DNA from: Bugula neritina | Lineage: Eukaryota; Bryozoa; Gymnolaemata; Cheilostomatida; Bugulidae | DNA length: 64,000 nt | Assembly (NCBI GenBank): GCA_964035545.1 | Contig: OZ037765.1 | Coordinates: 26,238,504 to 26,302,503, forward strand | Reading direction: 5' to 3' | Part shown: piece by piece, positions 27,501-39,400 of the stretch | Layout of the letters: each line of letters begins with the position of its first letter | Numbering within the stretch: position 1 is the first letter of the stretch | Made by a program: the position numbers and the translations under genes | Notes under the pieces: generated by a model | The model's database searches: none | Told to the model about the DNA's origin: nothing | Seen by the model: the letters and a program-made list of their open reading frames with translations, nothing else

Positions 27501-30500
27501 GTGCATGTAAAGGCACGTATGCCGTGTACAATGCATCAAATATTTTACTTAGAAAGACAGCATAATTTTCATAACACTGTCTGTATTCTAAACTCATCAA
27601 GTGGACCAAGTCTAATATGTTAATTGAAATAATGTGTGGAAATAAAATTCATAACAATTTACCATTTCTCCACTACTTTCAGACGAAAGCAGTAGACAGT
27701 GCAGACAGTGCAGTTTAAAGATCATACAAATACACTAACATAAGCATATAAACTTGAGATACATAATTTCCCCTGTACAGTTACTGGTTTCAATTTTAAA
27801 AGAGAAGACAACTCTCAATAGTGATAATATGTAAACTAACCTGCTGGTTGGCAGAGAGAACTAAATGCTCCAAGTAATATGTCAAGGCTTCTGGAAATCT
27901 GGCTAGGAACTCAATTGTACTCTCGGGATTCAGCCTTTTATCTTGAATGCCAGAATCAAACCGCTTTGTGAACATCTACAATATATTATACAGTGATGTG
28001 TGAGTTGGAGATCTATTGACTTGATTGAAGCAGAGCTGTTACATAGACATGTGTGTAGCAATAAGTACTCAGGAATATTCTTAGCCAGTGTGTATTAGAG
28101 CTGCATGTCTAAATATATTGATTGCATGTCTTTGCCAGCCAGCCTCTTCAACTAGCTCTTAATACTTTTTTCTATTCAACAATCTTGCCATTGTTTTTAT
28201 AGAATCATCAACACTAACTCTTGTAACAAGGAGGTAAAACCAGCAAGTGGGGTATTATGTCAGCTACTGTTGCCCTATACAATATTCAATGTGTAGAATA
28301 AGACAAACCTGTGCGCCTAAAACTGGGTCTTTTTCTAACACAACTGGAGCATAGTTCAGTAAGAGAGTGGCATCGGTTGTTTTACACAATACATCCGAAA
28401 AATATGACAGACCTAACAAATCAAAACTCTCGTCTTCTATTTCTTTATTCACTAGCCTACAAGAGATATAAGCGAATAATGATAATATATTTAAATCATT
28501 TAACTGTGCTGTGAGTTACACTCAACAGAACCAAGTTTAGGTAGATGAGTTTACCTAGACCAGATGGTAAATGATTTATCGAGTTCTCTTGTTTGTTGAT
28601 AATAGACTGCTAGAGCGTGAAATCTGCCGAATGTTTGAAGTGTATCTACAGTGTCAGAATGGTGGCCCTGGTAGCCCGATTGCAGCAGACGTAACAAATC
28701 AGAAGGCCTCTTTTCAGCGTATAACTTCATGAGAGCCGTATGGACGTCCTACCAACATAATGGTAGCTAGATAATTATTATACACAGTATTAATAACAAT
28801 AATTGACATTTTGTACAGCAGCTATCGGTAATATAATATGCAATTAAATATAGGAAGAAGATCGTAGACACTGCTAGGTACGCTGTTTCCTGATAATAAA
28901 AGTAAAAACACACGAAGTAAAAACAGTGAGTATTTGAGAGAAATTTTGAAGTGTAAATTTCTTGTAACTGGGATGATTTCGTTATGATAAACTTTGTTGC
29001 AAAATATAATCCAAAAATTGCTTAATAAGCTGGCCAAAACAATGTTACTTTTAAGAAGTCATAAGATAAGATATAAATCACCACCTTTCAGAACACAACC
29101 AACAAATAATTTAACTTAATGAGACAAGATTTTGAATGAAGAAAACATTGCACTGTATTGTAGAGTTAAATTGACAAATTTCATTGATTAACCAAAAACA
29201 GTTGTTTGGGTAGAAGAAAGTTTATTCATGTTTAGTCCTTTTAGTGTGCTTCAAGCATTAGCCCAAACATCTGTTTTCATACAATATCTTCATCTGTGCG
29301 AGTTTTGTGTCCAAACTTTATGTAGCAGATGAGAAGATAAGTGAAACATGTCAACTCTAACAGCTCAAGGTCAAAAAATTAAGAGAAAATAAGTCGAAAC
29401 AGCAACACCGCCTACCTTTTTCTCACTCATTTTACATCTAACTGATTCCAGGAATCTGACGAGCCAAGCTATACAGTCCTCAGACTTCTCCAGGTTTCCT
29501 TTAGTGATTTGATTAACATCAGCAAAGTCATGGAGTGGGGGTCTAGACCTGGTGAACTGGGAGTCGACGGAGAGAAGTCCAGGAAAGAGACTGACCACCT
29601 CTCTCAGATCAACACCTCCAGTCTTCAGGTACTGCCCAGCTTCATCAAAATTGTACAGAGAAAACTCAATGAATCCTGCCTTCTGAAGAATGACATTGTT
29701 AATCTACAACAGCACACACCACATTGTAATACAATATAAACTTACCGTAAGAATACTTAACTGTTGGTCAAATTAACAGTAGAGTAGTTGATATTCAAGT
29801 TTTAATTTTTGTGCTTGTTGGAAACAGAATACTTGAAGATTAGTTGCTAAAACTGAGATTGTGTTATAACAGTAGAAAATAATACAGACATGTGACCATG
29901 CATCTATAGAACATGAGCATTGAGACCTGGTGGGTCAAGTATTCACAGTATCTACAATACAACTACAGTTGGTGAAAATACACAAAATCTGAGTGAGATT
30001 GTGCTTCAGTAGAATTGCTTGAGAAAATGTGTTTTACTGAATAAAATAATTATTTATCCTTAGAGAGTTTGATCAAGTCTTCATACTTTGTAAAATAACT
30101 TATTGGACTAAAAAACAAACAAAACCTGCAGTCAGAATGTTATGTAGTGCTGCAGAGTTTATGGGTAGACAAAAACTTTTGCCTTACATTTCTTTTAACG
30201 TATTTCCAGCACTCTTCATGATCATTCATTCACTCGAGATTTGCTTGTGTCAGCTACTCTTAGTGTGTTTGTATCTTTACCATTGGCAGCTAATAGTTTG
30301 AAAAGTTACCAACCCATAACAGAATTCTTTCTTGACAAACGACCGAGATATAATAGGGGCTAAGCCACAGACTCTATGTATTCTGCAATGTGCATTAGTA
30401 ATGGCAAAACTCCACTTACTTCATTAAATTGTGACTGTGAAAGACCAGAGTTCCTATAAGAAACTTCAGCTAATTTAAGGGCTTCTTCAACCTTGTGTTC

Positions 30501-33500
30501 AAGTAACAAACCATCCACCTACATAAGAAAACACAGCACCTTCAAAATCATGTAAATTTAATACTTACTACTTACTTGCAGAGTTACATAATGCAATATA
30601 GTCTCAAAACATTCTACCAATGCCATAATTACTATACACCAAACAAAGGAGTTTCTGTTGCAATAACTAGGCAAGCAACAAACAGAAATGTTGAATTACC
30701 TGTTTCTGCCACGGTACAGGTACAAGAGCATATATATCCTGGGCTGAGGCTACAAACACGCGGTCAGACTGCTCCTGTAGACTCACTCCTCTCTGAAACT
30801 GAAGAGCTTGTTTCTGTTGCTGATTCAGGGCACTGAATGACCACAAAATACACTCCAGTTAGCATAGCATATGTTACAGCTAGCATATCATATGTTACAG
30901 CTAGCATATCATATGTTACAGTTAGCATATCATATGTTACAGTTAGCATATCATATATTACAGCTAGCATAGCATATGTTTCTGTTAGTGCATAATATGC
31001 TTCAGTCCAAAATTTCAAATAAAAGGTTTTGAGATAGTGAAGAAATCTTCAATCAGCTTATTTTTGAATTTTTTGTAAAAGTAAATGCATAAGCCCAAAC
31101 AGACATATGTACAGCCTATATTGATAAACTGATTACTTTGCTTTCATGTTATTTTTTGCTAAACTTAAAATGATCTAAACTAAAGAATATAACAACTCGT
31201 TTTTAAAGTTGTTTTTTATCTTTTAATGTTACATATTAAATGTTTTAATGCAATAATAGTCTGAGACGCTCCAAGACAATGCATGCACATAGTATATATA
31301 GTCTTGGACACAAGCACATATAATAGTTTGAACGTACTTGTACACCACAACAAACTCAGAGTTCAACGACACGATGTATGGGGAAGAGAAAGCAAGAGAA
31401 AAGGTTCCAGATTTGAGTTGTATTGGAGGACGTTGAGAGACACCCGAAACTGTAGCAAATATTCCTAAATCACTGGGTCCACCCAGAAAGAACTCTCCCT
31501 GGTAATCGGAAATAACAAAATATGTATAAAAAGTTTATTATTCGATTGCAAAAGGCAAGATAACTCTTAGTATTAAAAGGCTGCCAGGTTTATAAACTTA
31601 CAGGAGCCACTCTTTTGACGAATGGAGTATCAGCTTCGTTGTCGTACGCAAACAGCTCCGTCAGCTTTGAGGTCTCCACGTTGACACACACATACTTAGT
31701 TTGCAGAGCCACACACACTGTTGAAGAGTCCATACTCTAGAATTAGATTTCATGGCAATTCACTTTAGACACAATAAAATCAAGCAAACGCCAGTGTGTA
31801 CACATATAACTAAGTAACATACAGTAAACTTTATACTCACCACAATACGAGGAAGCTCGGGTAATCCAATATCCCGGATGTGTATCCATTTTTCAGCTGT
31901 GATGTTATAGAGTTGAATGTGCCTCTTTCTACTTGCAATGCAAACCTACGAAACAAAAGTAGCAGCAAAGTTCAATTCAAAGTAAAATTAGTATCGCAAT
32001 CCATTTTGCAAAATATTTGAAATTATTAAACATATCAATTGGTAAGAAAACTTAACAATTTCATTTCGAAAGTCTACGACTTAAAACTGCAAAGAAAGAG
32101 ATTTAATAACTAGAACATCTAACCTGCTGCCCGAAGGGGCTGCCGCCTTCTTTATTTTCATTCACACAAAATGTCTGAACATTCTTAAAGCGCTCATGAC
32201 TTGGAGACAAATCAAACCTGGTAGTGTCAAACACACAAATAGTTCCATCAACTAATATAATTACTTGGTCTGCTGTGGGCACATATTTCACTAACTGTAA
32301 TGGCTTCTTCTGTAATGCACACAGCACATGAGTTTGAGTACAAGTATACAAATATACGAGTAGACGAGATAAAGGTTCAATTAGAAATATAGAAGAAAAG
32401 GTATGCAGGGCTAGAAAGGAATAATGCAATTGTATATGTGTATGTATGAGCATATCTGAATAATATTAACACCAAAAAGTATTTGAGAAGTGGTGATAAT
32501 TTCCATACTTAACTATACATGACAATATGAAACGTACTTCCTATATACAGTAAAACTATATTGTGCAATATTTCTGTGACATAACCACAATAATGATTCA
32601 GCTAAGAAAAGCAGTGACAAATATTCAAATCTGGTCTAAAGAACTAGATTAGAAAGAAAATTGTGAGAATCAACATGCGGCCGAATGATTCATAACAATT
32701 ACATAATGCACACAAAGTGTTAACTTTAGATATGGAGAATAATGTTATAACAAAGCTAGTGAATTCTGCTGACCAGTGAAGGCTAAATATTCAGTCAACG
32801 GGTAAAATTTGAAACACCTCAAAAGTTCACAGTAGTTCAACAGCTTATTATTGCTGCTTGCATATGGAAACCCATTATGTTTGATGAACTTTGCTAGTTT
32901 CTCCACTTGTTGTATTGATTTTATGTCAAACTATGAGCAACTCCTAGAAACTTAACTCTTTGATAAATGTAACTTCTTTTTGGCTAGTAGTTGGTACTTA
33001 GATAACCTCTAATGGCACTTTAATTATGATTGTGAAAGCAAAACACAACTACGTATCAAAATGTTAAAAAACATAAAAGAATAGCACATGTATAAGGCAG
33101 TAGCAGCATTGAGATAAGATACTTTACATAAGCGCCACACTAGTAAGTATAAAAACGGGAGCACAACTCTACAAACCTGAAGTGGAAATCATTTTTGAGT
33201 TATATCAATTTTTGAGCATAAAATTTTTAGTTTAAAAGTTCAACGAATTTTGGGAATTTGAAAACCTACAAGGCCAAAAGAGATTTTACTTTTTCACCAT
33301 CTGCTAAGTTTATCACTGAATATAAATTTGCACACATAATGGACTTACAGCTACTGCTTTCTTTCCTTGTAAATGTGATTTGAAAATAACTCGTTCAGCT
33401 GTCTTTCTTTCATCAATTATATAATGAATGATAAATCTAAAATAGTAAAATGAATATTGATGAGTAATTCGCTTACATTGATTAGAAAATTAAAAATATT

Positions 33501-34235
33501 AATTTTTACATATAATATGGGTTAAATCGGAAACTTTAAAACATCATTTACAAAAGCAAAGTCACAATAAAGATCATAATCACCCATTAGTAGTTCCAAT
33601 GAAGAGATTTTTTGTGCAGCAATCAAAACAAACTATCTAAAAATGTGAAAACAACACAATTAATAATATATTAATAATATAATATAAAATAATATATAAT
33701 AATATTATATATTAATATTATAATTATAATAATACAATTATAATATTAATATAATTAATAAAGACAACAGCTTAATATATTACCAAGCTGTTGTCTTTAT
33801 GACAATTAGAAATTCTCAGACATAAAAGTTCTCACATATATACTACACATACACACTAATGCAGGTTAACATTAATCCAAGTATTCTTTTTATATACTGG
33901 CAGTAAATATTAATTGCACCTGTTTAAAATCACAATGGTTAGATATAATTAAAAATGTACATGGCTGTTATAACTTTTTTTTGCATTTCCTTCTACCATA
34001 ATTTTAAATCTAAAAGTATATACTACATACCAAATTAGGTCAGCGAAAAATTACTTTTTGAATGAGGATTATATAGCTATGTTATACTAACCACTTTTTA
34101 TAAATTTCCTAACTAGCATTCAAGTGAACTTACATCTACAGGGTTAGCTGACGGCAATGCATGTTTCCCACGAATATCAGCTAACAAAATGCTTCTTTCC
34201 AAAGTGGACACCAAATCAAATGCCTTGGAACTCAT
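24514..34235 (-). CDS. TGFBRAP1: TGF-beta receptor-associated protein 1 homologue (CORVET Vps3-type subunit)
   Basis: Nineteen exons (minus): 34134-34235, 33584-33636, 33349-33436, 32124-32309, 31841-31945, 31602-31736, 31338-31498, 30700-30832, 30420-30518, 29416-29703, 28555-28748, 28309-28456, 27841-27975, 27284-27378, 26863-26977, 26262-26422, 25923-25995, 25210-25400 and 24514-24607. They join in frame to 851 aa (human about 860). It starts MSSKAFDLVSTLER; the N-terminal 300 residues form a CNH/beta-propeller-like region; RSRPPLHDFADVNQIT (about 410) and LPEAAILHGKVG (about 668) match the family; PDDWSIALL and SLTDNK lead to a C-terminal zinc-finger-like module CESC...HISC before the stop. 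The family bridges the Rab5-binding CORVET tether on early endosomes. All phases agree; it looks intact. Confidence 0.96.
26456..26727. repeat. 15-bp AT-rich minisatellite in TGFBRAP1 intron 15
   Basis: About 18 units of ACTATATATACTTAC or the CATACATACTTACAC variant. Because 15 is a multiple of three, open frames arise on both strands; they are not genes. Confidence 0.92.
30850..30985. repeat. 21-bp minisatellite in TGFBRAP1 intron 7
   Basis: About six units of AGCTAGCATATCATATGTTAC with C/T and ATC/AGC variants, directly upstream (on the minus strand) of the exon at 30700-30832. Confidence 0.9.
33640..33798. repeat. AT palindromic tract and 14-bp perfect hairpin in TGFBRAP1 intron 1
   Basis: 33655-33755 is a nearly pure A/T stretch of self-complementary AATATTA runs. 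Next to it AAAGACAACAGCTT (33760-33773) and AAGCTGTTGTCTTT (33785-33798) form a perfect 14-bp stem with an 11-base loop. Confidence 0.85.
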
Positions 34236-34245
34236 CCTTGTTCAT
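34216..34245 (-). promoter_or_regulatory. Short upstream ORF overlapping the TGFBRAP1 start
   Basis: An ATG ten bases before the TGFBRAP1 ATG opens a nine-codon frame that ends with TGA inside the main ORF. A 3' splice site (TTCTTATCAG) at 34249 places this ATG near the start of the exon. If translated it could limit initiation at the main ATG. Confidence 0.4.
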
Positions 34246-36475
34246 TATCTGATAAGAAACACCAGACTTTTTTAAGAGTGAACCAGGTTACAATCTACCC
34301 CACTGCCGTAGCACTGTTATACTTGTACAATAGTTAAAATATAAAACTTTAGCTCTAACGATTCTCTGCACATTACATAATCTTCTATTTCAAAACTGCA
34401 ATAACCTAAGTAAAATGTTAGGTTCATTTGCAACTTATTTCAGTAATAAATAAGCATAGATCTAACTAGTTAGAAAAAATCGTATTGGCAATTCATCTCT
34501 GAACAAAAATAAAAAAATATAAAATAATCAACAATATTTACTATTCTTTATCGCACAATAAAAATTTGTATTTACTTATACTTGGGATAGGCTGTATGCA
34601 GCATATCAGTTAGATTAGTATCACAGCAAGTGACTGAAAATTAGGTAGAAAAATTAAAGACAAAGCTTTAAAAGGCTTATCACAATGTTTATAGCTATAT
34701 TTGTAAAAAGTATAGCAAATTGATGTCAATGAAATACTGAATCCTGATATTAATAATAATAATTATCTTGCAGACAAGTGTATTAGAGTTATTAATTGGC
34801 AAAGAATTTACATTTAAAAAAATTTCCTAACAAAAACTAAAAAAATATTTCAATCTAATAGGCAACTAATGCTACTAGTTTGACAATAGGCTTGGAAACT
34901 TATTTGAATGTTTGCTTTTAATGCTAAAAACTTAATTAAGCAATTAGTGAATTAAAGACATTGACTGGTCTAAAATTTCAAAACTTGCACTTACAACAAG
35001 CCAAATAGAATTTCTAATGTGAGTTAAATAAATAATAAAGTAAGTGAAGTCATGGAATTTTCAGCACTCAAGTCAGCAATGAGTTAATGTGACTTGGATC
35101 CAGCCCTGACAATCACAATGACACTTATATTTATACAATTGTTAAATTATATTAGTGATCAATCAAATTTTAATTCAAATAAAAAATTCAGCCCATTACT
35201 AACTATTTCAATGCTACTAAACTTAAAGAGCCTTAATGATTATTTAAATCTAATGGTGTTTAACCATTATTAGTACTAATATATTATATTAATATATGGA
35301 GTATGACATTGATTATTATCACGATTATGATAGTTGCTCTGGATATAACTTTTATTAACTTGAAAACAATCACAACATAATGAATATTAATTCAAACAGC
35401 TAGATCTCACCAGCAATCCTAAGCTTAAGGCTACTAGTAGCACAATATCAATATGAATATTTTATTTTACCGTTGGCATTTACACTTCAAATTTAAGCTG
35501 TTACTGTTAGACATATTGTTAAACTTAAACAATTACAACAAAATTAAATCTAAATGCCTGTAATTTCACCGTTTTTATTGATTATTAACTTTCAACATTT
35601 TTCCTAAAAAGACATTCACATTGTCATTGTGATGATTATATTTAATTTTATAATTATTTTATACAATTATATAAAACACAAATATACATGACTGAAGTAA
35701 CTCAGTAACTACAACTACAAGCGCTTGCAATTGCGATCAGCACGAGTATGTCAGTGTCACTATCAGTATGAGTGTCAGTGTGAACTGAGATCACTCATAT
35801 TCAGACTGAGATTCAGTCATTCAGTTTCACTGATTTAGATTATCATCATGATCACTTGACGTTGACTGTGTCATGTCGACTTGGGCCATTGGTTGCCATG
35901 AAATAGAAGCTTTTCAAGATTTAAACTGCTGTGACTTGTAGTTGAACTCAACTCTGTTAAAAAACATTATATACTTGAAGTTATACTATGTCGGCATGAG
36001 CAACTTTAATGTTAGTGCAGCTATGTCAAACTTGGCTACATGATTTTAAAATGACCTTGAAAATTTACTTTGGTGGGTGTACGCATTTATAGTCCGCCGT
36101 ATCTCGCTCTTAACTTATTTTCTTTGTGGTGTACAAATAGTACAATCACAAAATTTAGAGCGAGTTTAAAATTATCTAAAAGTAATTTTAATGGGTTCGA
36201 AAAAACAATAGGTTAAAGTTCAATTATAACCGTACAAATAAACAAACTCGACTAGTATTTATATTTACTTAAAATTATGGCCCTAAAACCGTCCAAAAAC
36301 AATATCGTTACCCAATACGCACCAAAAATAAAAACAATACCCATCATATTGCAAAGATATTACTGGATTGCTGCTAGTATCTCATTTCAGGAAATCAATT
36401 TTGACCACCGAAAAGTCAGCTGGGTCACGCAGGTGCGCGTGCCGTGACGTAATCATAACAACAGTAGAAGCCAAC
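34236..36475. other. Head-to-head spacer between TGFBRAP1 and the LCOR/Mblk-1-like gene
   Basis: About 2.2 kb, AT-rich, no recognised gene. Both genes are transcribed away from it, so it must hold both promoters and 5' UTR exons. A stretch at 35700-35870 has degenerate AGTGTCAGTGT/ACTGAGAT simple sequence similar in style to the field at 60850-63250. A GC-richer patch (36415-36450) sits just before the plus-strand start. Confidence 0.55.
36445..36452 (+). promoter_or_regulatory. CRE/ATF-like site before the LCOR/Mblk-1-like start
   Basis: TGACGTAA, the classic half-palindromic CREB/ATF element, lies 24 bases upstream of the ATG, inside CACGCAGGTGCGCGTGCCG, the only GC-rich patch in the spacer. 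It fits a core promoter position if the 5' UTR is very short. Confidence 0.4.
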
Positions 36476-39400
36476 ATGGGGGATTGTGCAAAACTACGTT
36501 GCGTTCACGAAAAGAGGCAAATCAGGAAAGAACTTAGTTCTTGGTACAAAAAAGTACCATATGTAGTAGGTAAGTATGGCTTTTTAAAACAACACTAGTA
36601 TTTATAAAAAAATGAGATTTAAAAAACATGAATTGTTATCTTGGTCATGTAGTAATAATTACATTATTTATTATTACAGTTAATGTTATGGTTAACCTAG
36701 GATAGTGCCATATACAATTGTTGTTGATGTTATTGCTATTGTAATGACATATAACTAACTTAATACAAGCATTTAGTCTTCACTACAAAAGAGAAACAGA
36801 GTTAAAGTTATAATGTTTGCAACTACAATTTGTTAACTTTGACTTTTCAGACCTGTAATATCAAGTTTCTTGCTGGACAAGAGCACTTTATTATCATCAC
36901 AATTTGTTCTATTTGATTCTCCAAGCTTCTATTTTCAGTTTTAAGTATTTGGATTTAATAATAAATTGTCGTTTAAGCCATTTTTACAACCATAACCCTG
37001 TATTTACACAATACATACAAATCGTATCACATTCAAGCATATATCTACACACATGATCATAATGTACTACTATTATAAAATATTCTCTATAAGTCTATAC
37101 TTAGATGTTGTAGCAGTAAAACAGCTAGAATGACACTGCCCTTACAGTATGCACTTCTAAAAACTATATGCTAATTTTTCTTCCCTTCTAAAGCTATTGC
37201 CTCATATAGGCCTACTATATACAAGTTACTGTTGCTAATTTGAGTTTGAATATTAAGTTGAAACTCAGTTTTACGGAAACTCTTGTAACTTCGAATCAAC
37301 TGACAACTTTATTTACCATGTAATTCTAAGCTGCCTAAACTATGTCAATATTTCTTGCTATACTTACTTTAGGAGTTTTTACCAGCTTCATTTAAAAATA
37401 TGGAGCTGTAAATGATATATGAACGCAGAGGCTTTTGCTAAAGCACAGTTATATGATGATGAAGTTAGTATACTCTTTTAAAAATGAAAGGCAAAATTTT
37501 GAATTTACCTGATAATTTTGAATTTGAAAAGACCACAATTTCTTAAAATTTAGTGAGTCTAGTCACAAGTAGAAGTGAGCAGGATTAGTCTTTGAAAACT
37601 TGCCACACTACAGATAGATCTGCTGTTGGTAAATGAGTGTTTGTGGTAGACTCAGATGGACTAGTAGGTCTTACCAACAGAAAACTAATCATATGTCTAT
37701 TAATAATAAAACTGAAAATAGGATATATATGAATGTAACTAGTATTAGTACTTTAGCTTATCTGTCAAAGTAATAATGGTTGTGGTGGCTGGCAATCTCC
37801 CCTATTTAACAAGGGGAACTGTCATAAATTGTAGACTTTCCCATTTTAGGATAATATACTACTAGCTGTACATTGGCCAGGTAAAAGTCTTACAAGCATT
37901 GTAGATCACAATTAGGTTGTGATTACTTTTATTTAAAGTTTACCAATTTGTTTGAATGACAGCATTAATTTGATTGCTTGTGATTGACACGTGAGACTGG
38001 CAGTACTTGCTTAGGCCTCGAAGAGCTAGCCACAATTATTTGTTTGCAATACTGGAAGTTTGCTTGTGTAATTATAGATATATAATATCATCTGATGTTT
38101 TTATCAATAACTAGTCCATTGTTTGTCAAATATGCGGTTAAGGTGGTCTAACATTTTACAGCCTTGTCGGGCAAACTTACAAAACTTACTAATTGGCTAA
38201 ACGTTGAAAAATCTAAATAATTAAAGTATAATAATTATCTCAGCCGTATCCACATGACTAGTACGTTCATGTTTTGTTGATAGAAAAAGTAAACCATTAG
38301 AAGCTAATCAATGATAACTCTCAGTTAGTAAACTAAAACTACCCACTATTGTATACTGTACAAGTAGGTATGCTAATTCATATATAGACACTGGCCATTA
38401 GCAATTAGAATTTGGGAATTATTGATTTTTGGGGTTAAAGCTCTTGTTATATATCAATGCCGAAATAGTGGAGTGCTTATACATACATGTATTTTCTTGA
38501 CAAATGTGATGCAAGTATTCAGATTTAATTAGCTATGCTTTATAGCATTTATGTCAACTAGGAGGCTCTGATGTTCATCTAATCACTAATGCATTCGTTT
38601 TCTTCATCTCTTGCCCATGTTATAAATTCAAGCTGTTGCCATAATTACATCTTACAGAAATGGTCGCAGTTCATGCTTTGATTTTTGTTAACCAGCATAT
38701 CTAACTGGTAGATAAAAGAATGCAAGTTTTCTTTGATAGATATAATTTCAGATATGACTCCATACTAACTAAAATACTGCATGAACTGTTTTGTGTTGCT
38801 TCAGCGTGCTACATCCAATTGACTGGCCGAATATAACACATTTTGTAAGTTGTTTAAGCCATCAACAACTTTTTATTATGCACAAACTGTATCCTAATAT
38901 TGATTTTTCACAAAATATCATCTAATTTCTCATTACACCTTGCTTGGTTTGCTTAGCTGTACCATGGGAAAATGCTATCGTATTATTTATGATAACCTAA
39001 GTTGATGAGATACTAAGCTTACAACCAAACTGGCTGGCGTTACTTTTGAAGATTCAATTGCACTTGCACAATGAAACAACACAACACATACAATAATAAT
39101 GAAGACATTTGTAAGCAAACTTTAAATCATTCATGTTATTAGGACAGGTGATATCTGAGGTTTCAACACATGTTTTCCTTATGCAAAATTTACTGATATT
39201 CAAATCAAATAAATCATACACTCCCAAAACTAAAACAACAATATGGTATTCAGTGCTCACTCACTAAGTTGTAATGACACTATTCATAGCTCATAGAGTG
39301 AACAAATAAAATATGCTGTTGTCAAACTTGATGCCCAACTGGTCGTGAAAATAGCTTTTAATGCCATAATTGGGTAGGCTATATGAGTAGTAATTTTAAC

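Noticed and set aside
28555-28568. TGFBRAP1 exon 11 donor at CTG|GTCTAG
   Set aside because: The downstream donor TCTAG|GTAAAC has a better consensus, keeps phase 2 and yields the family-like W-x-x-L-V-N sequence.
30764-31018. Minus-strand frame with repeated YDMLTVT
   Set aside because: Product of the 21-bp repeat in TGFBRAP1 intron 7, plus an out-of-frame reading of the exon.
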